A stretch of DNA of 64,000 nucleotides from positions 434,001-498,000 of the forward strand of contig NZ_FXTY01000002.1 of the NCBI RefSeq assembly GCF_900182745.1. Reading direction: 5' to 3'. The DNA is from Shimia sagamensis (GTDB lineage: Bacteria > Pseudomonadota > Alphaproteobacteria > Rhodobacterales > Rhodobacteraceae). Below, piece after piece: positions 1 through 8,950 of this stretch; positions within the stretch are counted from its first letter, which is position 1, and each line of letters starts with the position of its first letter. Under the pieces are notes generated by a model. That model saw nothing but the letters and a program-made list of their open reading frames with translations. It had not been told where the DNA came from and did no database searches. A program made the translations under genes and the position numbers.

Positions 1-77
1 CGGTCGATGATTTGCCCCGCCCTGACGCAGTGGTGCTGCCGTGGAAAGACGCACAGATTAAGAATATCTGCCGCTGA
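1..77 (+). CDS. 3' end of a truncated unknown protein gene
   Basis: An open frame enters from the left edge (codons in phase with base 3) and ends at a TGA at 75-77, giving about 24 residues with the tail DAVVLPWKDAQIKNICR. The residue mix looks like real protein and the frame stays open to the edge, but the piece is too short to assign a family. No terminator for this strand is visible just after it. Could be chance; the function is unknown. Confidence 0.35.
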   Translation, partial: VDDLPRPDAVVLPWKDAQIKNICR

Positions 78-148
78 TTGGTGCAAAAATCGCCACAGTC
101 GCAAAACAGTCGTGATACAGACAGTTTACCGACGCGGATTTCACCCAC

Positions 149-170
149 AAAAAAGGGGGCCGAAGCCCCC
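149..170 (-). terminator. Rho-independent terminator of the PA14-like gene
   Basis: Read on the minus strand, a GGGGGC stem, TTCG tetraloop and GCCCCC stem are followed by six T. It lies about 24 bases past the stop of the reverse-strand PA14-like gene. UUCG-capped GC stems with a U tract are classic intrinsic terminators. Confidence 0.85.
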
Positions 171-193
171 AATTAACTTTGCTGAACAGGCGT

Positions 194-770
194 TTACTTG
201 TAGCCAAACGCGCTGTTTGGGATCAGCTGACGCTTGCCTCCCGGCGCCTTCCACTCGCTTTCGAGGCACGCCGTTCCCTCTTTCTGCCAGTATAACACCT
301 TGAAATCATACCATCCTGCCGAGGGCACATTCACCTTCGGCCGCCCCACGCTGGCACAAGGCGTGATCTTGTTCAGCTTGGCCACCGACTTGCCACCAAT
401 CCAAATCTGAGAGCCATCATTGCTAAAGCAATTCAAGGTCATAGACCCCGGGCTTATCAAACTTGATATAGCCGTTAATGTCCGCAACCACCAAAGTTGC
501 CTTGCCGGAAGTCAGCACAGGCGCACCCTGTCCTTTGTCTGGAAAATTCAACCCAGGCAATGGCTTACCTGGCTTGGACCATTTGATTTTCGACTTCGCT
601 TGGGACAGATTTCGCACATTGCGCTCGCCGGTGAAATAGTTGACCTTCAGCCCTCGCTTCACCCCTGTTGGCTGAGGATTGGCCGGGGTCAAATCAATCA
701 CTTGTGCAGAGACCGCCCCCCCAATCAAAATAGAAACAGCGGCCAAAGCACTGACAATAAAAGATTTCAC
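194..770 (-). pseudogene. Secreted PA14-like protein, interrupted by a +1 frameshift
   Basis: Two reverse-strand frames together make one protein of about 191 residues. The first part, from the GTG at 770, has a signal peptide (hydrophobic stretch, cleavage near VSA/QVID) and runs to a TAG at 425-423. The second part resumes one base further with FSNDGSQIWIGGK and continues to GYK at the end. The joined text (GVYDLELL then SNDGSQIWI) fits the conserved core of PA14-type beta-sandwich domains, which bind carbohydrate and are usually extracellular. One extra T in a three-T run (425-427) explains the break. GAGGAG at 783-778 sits seven bases before the GTG, whereas a TTG at 776 would be only one base away, so GTG is the preferred start. 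It may be a true pseudogene, a sequencing error, or recoding at CTT TAG C. Confidence 0.7.
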
Positions 771-873
771 AACCAAACTCCTCGCGTCATGGCGTTTGGG
801 GATAGCCTAAAACCAACACCCCCCAATGAGCAAGTCACAGTTATGGGGGTGCGACTGAAACGCGATTTTTGGC

Positions 874-1527
874 CTATTCTACTTTCTTCGCTTCAACGAC
901 GCTCAGAAATTCCCGCCACTCAGAAAACCGCATGTCGTGTGGCATGTCTTCAACTGGAGACTTTCTGTACCCCTCTGTAAACAAAGCAAAAGTTACGCCA
1001 GCTCGCCGCGCGGTCTCAGCATCAACTTCGCTGTCCCCAACGTAGAGCACATCCGACAACGATGTCTCACCAATCACTTTCAAAAGCGGCAAAGGGTCAG
1101 GCTTCCGTTTTTCAAACGTGTCGCCGCCAACCACGACGTCAAAATACTGCGTCAGGTCCAAAGCATCCAAAACATGCCGCGCAGGTTCTTCAGGTTTGTT
1201 GGTACACACCCCCAACCGCACCCCTTTCGCATGAAGGATGCTTAGCACTTCCCGTACACCATAATACATCACCGTGTGTTCATAAGTTGACGCATTATAG
1301 ATTGCCAAAACCCGCGCATTGAGACGGGAAAACTGGCTGTCCTCTATACTGAAATGCGCCATGACACGACGCACTAGCGTCGGTAATCCGTTGCCAACAA
1401 AGGATATAACTGTCGGGAGGTTCAGATCTGGCAAGCCCTCCTCCGCCAACATTTTGTTCACAGAGGCGCGGATGTCCGGTGCGCTGTCCACTAAGGTGCC
1501 GTCCAAGTCAAAGATCACAGTCTGCAT
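874..1527 (-). CDS. gph: HAD-family hydrolase, phosphoglycolate phosphatase-like
   Basis: The 217-residue protein has all HAD motifs: DLDGTLVDS near the N terminus (nucleophile Asp plus acid/base Asp), the TNK motif mid-protein, the KPDP lysine region, and YVGDSEVD as the acidic metal-binding motif. The helical cap between motifs I and II is the type found in Gph, which removes phosphate from 2-phosphoglycolate arising from DNA repair or oxygenase reactions. ATG at 1527 is preferred over the in-frame GTG at 1536 because GAGG lies about eight bases upstream of the ATG. It is divergent from the LysR gene. The exact substrate is inferred; related HADs act on other small phosphates. Confidence 0.8.
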   Translation of the reverse strand: MQTVIFDLDGTLVDSAPDIRASVNKMLAEEGLPDLNLPTVISFVGNGLPTLVRRVMAHFSIEDSQFSRLNARVLAIYNASTYEHTVMYYGVREVLSILHAKGVRLGVCTNKPEEPARHVLDALDLTQYFDVVVGGDTFEKRKPDPLPLLKVIGETSLSDVLYVGDSEVDAETARRAGVTFALFTEGYRKSPVEDMPHDMRFSEWREFLSVVEAKKVE

Positions 1528-1688
1528 CGCGCCCACCTCTAAAGCCTATGGTTCTGTGGGTTTTCAACCACGCCGCGCCGGCAATGAAAAGCGCGAAATC
1601 GTTTGTCCTCTGGTCCCACTGGTGCCGCCAATCATTTTGGGATACCGTGGAATACAATGTCAGTTTCAAGAAATGCCTGAAGATCGCT

Positions 1689-2615
1689 ATGTCCTACATC
1701 GACAACATTCGCACCTTTGTACGTGTCTATGAGCTTGGCAGCATGTCCGCTGCCGCGCGGGACCAACGCATTTCGGCAGCCGTGGCGTCTTCGCGAATTT
1801 CACAATTGGAAGATTACCTTAGTGTTCGCTTGTTTCACCGCACGACACGGCAGCTCAACCCCACAGAGCAAGGCAACACTTTCTATGAGGGCGCCTGTAA
1901 GATTTTGGCCACCATTGACGAAGCCGAGGCGGCCGTAAACTCGATCACACAAAGCCCGCGCGGCTTGATCCATATTGCTGCACCCTTGGGCGTCGGTCGA
2001 CGCCTGATCGCCCCACTGATCCCCGAGTTCAAAAAAGAATACCCGCTCATTGATCTGCGCTTACGCTTGTCTGATCGCAAGTTGGACTTAACGGCAGAAG
2101 GCCTTGATGTGGCTTTCTTTTTGGGTGTTCCAGAAGACAGCACTTTGCGAATCCGAAAAATCGCGGACTGTCCCCGTGTCTTATGCGCGTCCCCAAAATA
2201 CCTGTCAGAGCGGGGAGCGCCGACCGCGCCCGAAGAACTGACCAATGGCACACATGACTGCCTCAATTTACGTTACCCGGGCGCACCAGAATTCCAATGG
2301 CCCTTGGAGACGTTAGAGGGCACTCGGCGGTTCGCCGTCAAAGGTCCCTTTGAATCAGACGATGGCGATGTACTCACTGATTGGGCCCTCGAAGGACACG
2401 GAATCACGCTCAAACCAGAATTTGAAATTGCGGAGCACCTGGCGTCAGGAACATTGGTGCCTGTGCTGTCCAACACACCGCCAATGCCGATCCAAATGGC
2501 TCTTCTGTATACGCACCGACGTCACCAAGATCCCAAAACAAGGCTCCTGATTGAGTTTATGACACCACGTGTGCAAGCTGCTCTTCAAAAAAAGGAAGCC
2601 GTAGCAGGTACCTAG
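1689..2615 (+). CDS. LysR-family transcriptional regulator
   Basis: The 308-residue protein begins with a winged helix-turn-helix (residues about 1-60: FVRVYELGSMSAAARD, then the recognition-helix region and LFHRTTRQL), followed by the LysR substrate-binding domain with IAAPLGVGRR and the usual two-lobe pattern. The hinge and effector parts resemble the CrgA/DsdC-like branch. The frame is open further upstream, but the domain starts only at the ATG at 1689, so that start is used. It lies divergent from the HAD gene and 131 bases before the purine-catabolism operon on the same strand. Control of that operon is plausible but not shown; LysR proteins more often regulate a divergent gene. Confidence 0.88.
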   Translation: MSYIDNIRTFVRVYELGSMSAAARDQRISAAVASSRISQLEDYLSVRLFHRTTRQLNPTEQGNTFYEGACKILATIDEAEAAVNSITQSPRGLIHIAAPLGVGRRLIAPLIPEFKKEYPLIDLRLRLSDRKLDLTAEGLDVAFFLGVPEDSTLRIRKIADCPRVLCASPKYLSERGAPTAPEELTNGTHDCLNLRYPGAPEFQWPLETLEGTRRFAVKGPFESDDGDVLTDWALEGHGITLKPEFEIAEHLASGTLVPVLSNTPPMPIQMALLYTHRRHQDPKTRLLIEFMTPRVQAALQKKEAVAGT

Positions 2616-2746
2616 CCCCAAGACATCTGGCCAATAGGTTTTTTGCAAACGGCGTTCGTGACAACAACTCTTTCAAAAAAAATTGGAAAGTCACGATGTG
2701 GTTTTTAAGCTAAAACAAAGCAATCGCGAAACAGGGGAGAATTGTC

Positions 2747-4162
2747 GTGACGCGCTACGCACGGGACATGCGGGGCTATGGCCCCAATCCACCACATGCT
2801 CAATGGCCAAATAACGCCAAGATTGCCGTACAATTTGTGTTGAACTACGAAGAAGGTGGCGAAAACTGTGTCCTCCACGGAGACGCAGCCTCAGAAGCGT
2901 TTCTCTCCGACATTCCCGGCGCGGCCCAGTGGCAGAACCAACGCCACTGGAACATGGAATCGATTTACGAATACGGTGCCCGCGCAGGCTTTTGGAGACT
3001 GCATCGCCTCTTCTCCGGCAAAGACATTCCCGTAACCATTTATGGAGTCGCCAGCGCATTGGCTCGCAACCCAGAACAGGTTGCCGCCATGAAAGCTGCG
3101 GATTGGGAAATCGCCAGCCACGGCCTCAAGTGGGTCGAACATAAGGACATGCCCGAAGAAGAAGAACGAACCTCTATTGTTGAGGCTATCCGTCTACACA
3201 CCGAAGTGGTTGGGGAACCGCCACGCGGTTGGTACACGGGACGTTGCTCTGAGAACACGGTGCGCCTTGTTGCTGAAGAAGGTGGGTTTGACTACATCTC
3301 AGATACTTATGACGATGACCTCCCCTACTGGCGCGAATTTGGAGACCGTGATCAACTGATCATTCCATACACGCTGGAAGCCAATGATATGCGCTTTGCC
3401 ACAGCGCCGGGCTGGGTCACGGGACAAGATTTTTTCACTTACCTTAAGGATGCCTTTGACGTGCTTTATGCCGAAGGTGACGAAGGCGCTCCCAAAATGA
3501 TGTCGATCGGATTGCATTGCCGCTTGATTGGTCGCCCTGGCAAACTTGCAGGTCTGGCCCAGTTTTTGGACTACATTCAAAGCTTTGAAGGGGTATGGAC
3601 CCCGCGCAGGGTCGAAATTGCGGAGCATTGGGCCAACACTCACCCGCACCAACGGTTCGAGCGTCCAAGCCAAATGGACCAAGCGCGTTTCGTGGAACTA
3701 TACGGCGGCATTTTTGAGCACTCTGCCTGGATTGCAGAGCGGGCACACGCGTTGGAACTTGGTCCAGCACATGACTGCGCTGTCGGAGTACACAATGCTC
3801 TATGCCGTGCCTTCCGTACGGCAAGCGATGAGGAACGGCTTGGCGTGCTCAATTCACACCCGGACCTTGCTGGTAAACTGGCAGCGGCTGGCCGATTAAC
3901 CGCAGAAAGCACATCCGAACAGGCAGGCGCTGGCCTCGATATGCTCACCGATGAAGAGCGAATGCATTTCACGCAGCTCAACGCTGAATACGTTGCCAAA
4001 CACGGGTTCCCATTTATTATTGCCGTGCGGGACCATAACAAGACCTCGATCATGGCGGCCTTTGACCGTCGCATTTGCAATGACAGCTCAACCGAACTTT
4101 CCGAGGCCTGCAAACAAGTGGAACGCATTGCCGAATTCCGTTTGATGGACTTGTTTCCGTGA
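2747..4162 (+). CDS. puuE: Bifunctional allantoinase (PuuE-type) / OHCU decarboxylase
   Basis: This is a 471-residue fusion. Residues 1 to about 305 form a polysaccharide-deacetylase-like allantoinase of the PuuE family (cofactor-independent hydrolysis of allantoin to allantoate), with RYARDMRGYG, the NYEEGGE stretch, SHGLKWVEH and GWYTGRCSENT. Residues about 310-471 are OHCU decarboxylase, the last step of urate conversion to S-allantoin, with the HPDLAGKL motif (catalytic His near 370), the NAEY..KHGFPFI motif and a C-terminal TEL...RIAEFRL. The two activities are consecutive, so S-allantoin could pass straight to allantoinase. The GTG start has GGGGAG seven bases upstream. The stop overlaps the start of the ureidoglycolate lyase gene by four bases, so the two are co-translated. 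Confidence 0.95.
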   Translation: MTRYARDMRGYGPNPPHAQWPNNAKIAVQFVLNYEEGGENCVLHGDAASEAFLSDIPGAAQWQNQRHWNMESIYEYGARAGFWRLHRLFSGKDIPVTIYGVASALARNPEQVAAMKAADWEIASHGLKWVEHKDMPEEEERTSIVEAIRLHTEVVGEPPRGWYTGRCSENTVRLVAEEGGFDYISDTYDDDLPYWREFGDRDQLIIPYTLEANDMRFATAPGWVTGQDFFTYLKDAFDVLYAEGDEGAPKMMSIGLHCRLIGRPGKLAGLAQFLDYIQSFEGVWTPRRVEIAEHWANTHPHQRFERPSQMDQARFVELYGGIFEHSAWIAERAHALELGPAHDCAVGVHNALCRAFRTASDEERLGVLNSHPDLAGKLAAAGRLTAESTSEQAGAGLDMLTDEERMHFTQLNAEYVAKHGFPFIIAVRDHNKTSIMAAFDRRICNDSSTELSEACKQVERIAEFRLMDLFP

Positions 4163-4668
4163 GCGAAATTGTCATTCAGCCGTTGACTGCTAAGGCGTTC
4201 GCTCCCTTTGGAAATGTGATTGCCCTCAAGCCCGAGGCTGACAAAATCATCAACCAGGGTATGTGTGGCCGTCATCACGACCTTGCAGTGATGGATTTTG
4301 CTGATGGACGCGCTGGTATCAGTATGTTCAATGCGCAGCCACGCAGCCTGCCCTACACTCTTGAAATGGTGGAGCGGCATCCGGACGGGAGCCAGGCTTT
4401 CATTCCGATGACAGAACACGCATTTCTAGTGATTGTTGCAAAAGATTTGAGCGGCAAGCCAGATACACCCGTCGCGTTTCAGACGCTGCCGGGACAAGCC
4501 ATCAACTTTCATCGCAACACGTGGCACGGCGTTTTGACCCCGCTTGCGGCTCCCGGCATTTTTGCCGTGGTGGACCGCATTGGCGACGGCGCCAACTTGG
4601 AAGAATTTTGGTTCGACACAGCTTACCAAGTGGTGGCGGATCAAAACCAACGGTCAGGTATCCCCTGA
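4159..4668 (+). CDS. allA: Ureidoglycolate lyase
   Basis: The 169-residue cupin-fold enzyme splits ureidoglycolate into glyoxylate and urea, the end of the allantoin route. Visible family marks are IQPLTAKAFAPFG at the N terminus, ISMFNAQPRSLPY, LEMVERHPDGSQAFIPM and the C-terminal NFHRNTWHGVLTPL (residues about 115-128). Length matches AllA (about 160-170). It starts with a GTG that overlaps the preceding stop codon (GTGA), consistent with translational coupling to the allantoinase fusion. The allantoate-processing enzyme (allantoicase or amidohydrolase) is not in this window and must be elsewhere. Confidence 0.94.
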   Translation: MSEIVIQPLTAKAFAPFGNVIALKPEADKIINQGMCGRHHDLAVMDFADGRAGISMFNAQPRSLPYTLEMVERHPDGSQAFIPMTEHAFLVIVAKDLSGKPDTPVAFQTLPGQAINFHRNTWHGVLTPLAAPGIFAVVDRIGDGANLEEFWFDTAYQVVADQNQRSGIP

Positions 4669-4733
4669 CCAAACCGCCCTTAAGCCGCTCGGAAAAAGAA
4701 GCGGCGGGGCTCAACGACCGACAGGAGAAGGAC

Positions 4734-6074
4734 ATGGCTGACACTATGACAGCTCAGGAAACACAAGCGACCGGACAATACTCCGACCCAAACGTCACGC
4801 CCCCATTGGGGCAGGCGATCCCACTGGGATTCCAACACGTTCTGGCAATGTTTGCCTCAAACGTGACCCCATCCATCATTGTGGCCGGAGCGGCCGGCCT
4901 CGCCTTTGGTGGCGCTGAACAGGTGTACCTGATTCAGATGGCCATGCTGTTTGCGGGCATCGCAACATTGTTCCAAACCGTGGGTATTGGCCCAATTGGA
5001 GCACGCCTGCCAATCATGCAAGGCACCAGTTTTGCCTTTGTTGGTGTGCTCGCCGGTGTGGCCGCAACACAAGGCCTCAGCGTTGCTCTAACCGCCTGTA
5101 TCATTGGTGGTGTCATCCACTTCGCCCTTGGTTCTGTCATTGGCAAGCTACGCTGGCTGTTCCCACCTCTGGTCACAGGTTTGGTTATTTTGGCAATTGG
5201 TCTCTACCTGATTCCAGTGGCAATCAAATACGCTGCAGGCGGTGCCGCACAGTTCCAAATGGAGGCCGAAAGTTTTGGCTCATTGAAGCATTGGACTGTG
5301 GCTTTGACAGTTGTCATCGTTGCGCTGGTCCTAAAGTTCTTCACCAAAGGCACACTCTCTAGTGCAGCCATTCTTGTTGGCATGATCGCAGGCTATATCG
5401 TGGCCTACTTGTCCGGGATGGTGAACTTCGGCGCAGTGGCCAAAGCATCTTGGGTGACAGGGATCACACCACTGCCTTATGGTTTTGAATTCAGCCTTGG
5501 CGCTGTGATTGCCGTGACACTGGTGTCCATCGTTTCAGCCATTGAAACCGTGGGCGACGCTTCTGCCACAGCGAAAGCTGGCGCGGGCCGTGATGCAACC
5601 GACGAAGAGATCCAAGGCGCGACCTATGCAGACGGTCTGGGCACAGCCATCGCTGGTGTTTTTGGCGGCCTGCCAAACACATCATTCTCGCAAAACGTCG
5701 GGATCGTCGGCATGACAGGTGTGATGAGCCGCCACGTCGTGACCATTGGTGGCGTCATCCTGATCCTCTGTGGTTTGATGCCGAAAGTTGGCGCCGTGAT
5801 TGCTTCCATGCCTTTGCCAGTACTTGGGGGTGGTGTGATTGTGATGTTTGGCATGGTGGCTTCCGCCGGCTTAAACATGTTGTCAGAGATTCCAATGAAC
5901 CGCCGCAATATGGTGATCATCGCAGTGTCTCTGGCTGTGGGCTTGGGGCTGAACCTTGTACCAACAGCTGTGCAATACCTGCCTGGTGTTGTGAAAACGC
6001 TGATGACGTCTGCTGTGGCTCCAACTGCATTGTGTGCGATTGTTCTGAACTTGGTTCTTCCTCAAGAAGACTGA
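4734..6074 (+). CDS. NCS2-family nucleobase (urate/xanthine/uracil) permease
   Basis: The 446-residue inner-membrane protein has the 14-segment layout of nucleobase-ascorbate transporters. Recognisable parts are GFQHVLAMFASNVTPS in the first segment, the QGTSFAF loop, and the segment-8/10 motifs SAIETVGD and GGLPNTSFSQNVG that line the substrate site. Members import uracil, xanthine or urate by proton symport. Placement after puuE and allA suggests urate, xanthine or another purine as substrate; this is inference. The long open frame upstream overlaps allA, so the ATG at 4734, preceded by AGGAG, is taken. A strong terminator follows. Confidence 0.9.
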   Translation: MADTMTAQETQATGQYSDPNVTPPLGQAIPLGFQHVLAMFASNVTPSIIVAGAAGLAFGGAEQVYLIQMAMLFAGIATLFQTVGIGPIGARLPIMQGTSFAFVGVLAGVAATQGLSVALTACIIGGVIHFALGSVIGKLRWLFPPLVTGLVILAIGLYLIPVAIKYAAGGAAQFQMEAESFGSLKHWTVALTVVIVALVLKFFTKGTLSSAAILVGMIAGYIVAYLSGMVNFGAVAKASWVTGITPLPYGFEFSLGAVIAVTLVSIVSAIETVGDASATAKAGAGRDATDEEIQGATYADGLGTAIAGVFGGLPNTSFSQNVGIVGMTGVMSRHVVTIGGVILILCGLMPKVGAVIASMPLPVLGGGVIVMFGMVASAGLNMLSEIPMNRRNMVIIAVSLAVGLGLNLVPTAVQYLPGVVKTLMTSAVAPTALCAIVLNLVLPQED

Positions 6075-6097
6075 AACCACTTAAATTCAAACACTTA

Positions 6098-6124
6098 CAG
6101 GGACCCTTGGGTCCCTGTTTTTTT
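6098..6124 (+). terminator. Rho-independent terminator of the purine catabolism operon
   Basis: The stem CAGGGACCC, a TT loop and GGGTCCCTG are followed by seven T, 23 bases after the permease stop. It closes the puuE-allA-permease transcription unit. Confidence 0.9.
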
Positions 6125-6181
6125 GTCGACAAATTACGCTACACTCGTCGGGTATTCTTTACAGACAGCTTTGCGCCTCAC

Positions 6182-6231
6182 GCATGGGACCCATGCATTT
6201 CACGCACTAGCTACATGGTTTAATATTAAAC
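6182..6231. promoter_or_regulatory. Two palindromes upstream of the pyruvate dehydrogenase operon
   Basis: GCATGGGACCCATGC at 6182-6196 is a perfect inverted repeat (seven bases around one central base), and GTTTAATATTAAAC at 6218-6231 is a perfect 14-base palindrome. TATAAG at 6232-6237 right after the second palindrome could be a -10 box. They lie 40-90 bases before aceE, where operators for control of pyruvate dehydrogenase would be expected. The binding proteins are unknown. Confidence 0.55.
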
Positions 6232-6272
6232 TATAAGAATTGAAACGCGGATTGCAGTGGAGGAGACGCCGC

Positions 6273-8927
6273 ATGGCAAATGACTTTTCAGACATCGACC
6301 CGGTAGAATCCCAAGAATGGCAAGACGCCATTGAGGATGTCATCGCACGGGATGGACCGGACAGAGCGCATTACCTGCTCGACAAAGCGGTTCAACAGGC
6401 CCGAGCAGCTGGGGCCACCCTGCCTTTCTCGGCGACCACCCCCTACCAAAACACCATCCCAACAGACGATCAGGAAGAGTTCCCTGGAGATCTGGACATG
6501 GAATGGCGCATTCGCACCATCAACCGATGGAACGCCATGGCAACAGTGGTGCGTCGTAACAAAGTGAGCAGCGAGTATGGCGGGCACATTGCCTCCTTCG
6601 CCTCTTCTGCGGTGATGTATGATATAGGTCTGAATCACTTCTGGCGCAGCAAATCCGCAATCCATGGCGGCGACCTTGTGTTCTTCCAAGGACACGTGAT
6701 CCCCGGCATTTATGCGCGCTCCTTCATGGAAGGCCGCCTGACCGAAGAGCAATTGGAAAACTTCCGCTCCGAAGTGGACGGCGGCGGCCTCTCCTCCTAT
6801 CCGCACCCTTGGTTGATGCCGGATTATTGGCAGTTCCCAACCGTCTCCATGGGCCTAGGACCTTTGATGGCGATCTACCAAGCACGGTTCATGAAATACA
6901 TGCACAACCGCGGCCTGATCGACATGGCCGACCGTAAGGTTTGGTGCTTCCTTGGCGACGGCGAGATGGACGAGCCGGAAAGCCGGGGGGCCATTGACCT
7001 TGCCGTACGCGAAGGCCTCGACAACCTGATCTTTGTGGTGAACTGCAACTTGCAACGCCTTGATGGGCCGGTTCGCGGTAACCACAAGATTGTGCAGGAG
7101 CTCGAAGGTGACTTCCGCGGCGCGGGTTGGAATGTGATCAAGCTGCTGTGGGGCAAGGGCTGGGACGAACTGCTTGAGAAAGACACCTCTGGCAAGCTGC
7201 GTCAGTTGATGGATGAAACCGTTGATGGCGACTACCAGACGTTCAAATCCAAAGACGGCGCCTACATTCGTGAACACTTCTTCGGCAAATACCCTGAGAC
7301 AGCCGAGCTGGTGAAAGACTGGACTGACGAACAAATCTGGTCGCTGCGTCGTGGTGGTCACGACCCACAAAAGGTCTACACCGCGTTCAAACGCGCGAGT
7401 GATACCAAAGGGCAACCAAGTTGCCTGCTTGTAAAAACCGTCAAAGGCCACGGTATGGGCACTGCTGGCGAGGGCCAGAACACCACGCACCAACAGAAGA
7501 AAATGAACGAGGATCAACTGCGCGCCTTCCGTGACCGCTTTGAGATCCCGGTCAGCGACGAAGATGTGGGGGATGCGCCGTTTGTGAAGCTGAACAACGC
7601 GCAGAAAGCCTATCTTGCGGATCGACGGAAAGCACTTGGTGGGGAGTTCCCCAAACGGGAAAGCCAATCCCCCAAGCTGGAAATCCCGCCGTTGGACAAA
7701 TTTGCCGCGCAGCTTAAAGGCACAGGCGATCGCGAGATTTCCACCACGATGGCCTTTGTGCGTATTCTGACAACGCTTCTGCGGGACAAGAAAATCGGCC
7801 AGAACATTGTGCCTATTGTGCCCGATGAAAGCCGCACCTTTGGTATGGAAGGCCTGTTCCGTTCCGTAGGCATCTACAACCCGGAAGGTCAGAAGTATAC
7901 GCCGCAAGACGCTGATCAGATGATGTATTACAAGGAAACAACTGACGGTCAGGTACTGCAGGAAGGCATCAACGAAGCTGGTGCCATGTCAGATTGGATT
8001 GCGGCGGCCACCGCTTACTCCAACCATGGCGTACCGATGATCCCATTCTTCATCTACTACTCCATGTTTGGCTTCCAGCGCATTGGCGATTTGGCCTGGG
8101 CCGCAGGCGACAGCCGTGCGCGTGGCTTCATGCTTGGCGGCACCGCTGGCCGAACCACGTTGAACGGCGAAGGCCTACAACACGAAGACGGCCACAGCCA
8201 TATTCTCGCCAGCACCATTCCGAACTGCATCACCTATGACCCCACCTTCCAACACGAAGTGGCGGTGATTGTGCAGCACGGCATGAAACGGATGTATGAA
8301 GATCAGGAAGACGTGTTCTTCTACCTCACACTCATGAACGAAAACTATGCCCACCCGGATATGCCGATGGGTGTGGAAGATGAGATCATTAAAGGTCTCT
8401 ACCGTTTCAAAGAGATCAAGAAACCCTCCAAGAAACACGTCACGCTGATGGGCTCCGGTACCATTCTGGTGCAGGCGATGAAGGCTGCGGAAATGCTCGA
8501 AGCAGACTTTGGCGTGACAAGCGAAATCTGGTCTGCAACCAGCTTCAATGAACTGGCACGGGATTGTCAGGATGTGGCCCGCCACAACCGCTTGAACCCG
8601 CTGGCCACACCGAAGATCTCATTTGTGGCAGAGCAGCTCTCTAAGGCCAAAGGGCCAGTGATTGCAGCGACCGACTACATGAAGAACTACGCGGAGCAGA
8701 TCCGGACCTGTGTTCCGGGCAACTACACCGTGTTGGGCACAGACGGCTTTGGCCGCTCTGACAGCCGCGTGAACCTGCGCCGCTTCTTTGAGGTGGACGC
8801 AAACCACATCGCAGCTGCGGCCATGGTCGACCTCTACAAAGAGGGCGCTGTGACCAAGAAAGACCTTGAGGCCGCCTTGGCCAAATATGACATCGACGGC
8901 GCCAAGCCGAACCCGCGCCTGGTGTGA
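6273..8927 (+). CDS. aceE: Pyruvate dehydrogenase E1 component, homodimeric type
   Basis: The 884-residue enzyme decarboxylates pyruvate with thiamine diphosphate and passes the acetyl group to lipoyl-E2. It is the single-chain E1 (AceE class, about 890 residues), not the alpha/beta type. The ThDP-binding motif GDGEMDEPES starts near residue 228 and ends with the VVNCNLQRLDGPV stretch; the KGHGMGTAGEGQNTTHQ region and the C-terminal LGTDGFGRSDSR follow family order. ATG at 6273 is chosen over an upstream frame start because GGAGGAG lies seven bases before it and the protein start matches the family. First gene of aceE-aceF-lpd. Confidence 0.97.
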   Translation: MANDFSDIDPVESQEWQDAIEDVIARDGPDRAHYLLDKAVQQARAAGATLPFSATTPYQNTIPTDDQEEFPGDLDMEWRIRTINRWNAMATVVRRNKVSSEYGGHIASFASSAVMYDIGLNHFWRSKSAIHGGDLVFFQGHVIPGIYARSFMEGRLTEEQLENFRSEVDGGGLSSYPHPWLMPDYWQFPTVSMGLGPLMAIYQARFMKYMHNRGLIDMADRKVWCFLGDGEMDEPESRGAIDLAVREGLDNLIFVVNCNLQRLDGPVRGNHKIVQELEGDFRGAGWNVIKLLWGKGWDELLEKDTSGKLRQLMDETVDGDYQTFKSKDGAYIREHFFGKYPETAELVKDWTDEQIWSLRRGGHDPQKVYTAFKRASDTKGQPSCLLVKTVKGHGMGTAGEGQNTTHQQKKMNEDQLRAFRDRFEIPVSDEDVGDAPFVKLNNAQKAYLADRRKALGGEFPKRESQSPKLEIPPLDKFAAQLKGTGDREISTTMAFVRILTTLLRDKKIGQNIVPIVPDESRTFGMEGLFRSVGIYNPEGQKYTPQDADQMMYYKETTDGQVLQEGINEAGAMSDWIAAATAYSNHGVPMIPFFIYYSMFGFQRIGDLAWAAGDSRARGFMLGGTAGRTTLNGEGLQHEDGHSHILASTIPNCITYDPTFQHEVAVIVQHGMKRMYEDQEDVFFYLTLMNENYAHPDMPMGVEDEIIKGLYRFKEIKKPSKKHVTLMGSGTILVQAMKAAEMLEADFGVTSEIWSATSFNELARDCQDVARHNRLNPLATPKISFVAEQLSKAKGPVIAATDYMKNYAEQIRTCVPGNYTVLGTDGFGRSDSRVNLRRFFEVDANHIAAAAMVDLYKEGAVTKKDLEAALAKYDIDGAKPNPRLV

Positions 8928-8950
8928 TCGGGAAGAGAGGAGATTTGAAA

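Noticed and set aside
6855-7907. 350-residue open frame antisense to aceE
   Set aside because: Lies wholly inside aceE in a GC-rich gene; no family match, no ribosome site, typical shadow frame.
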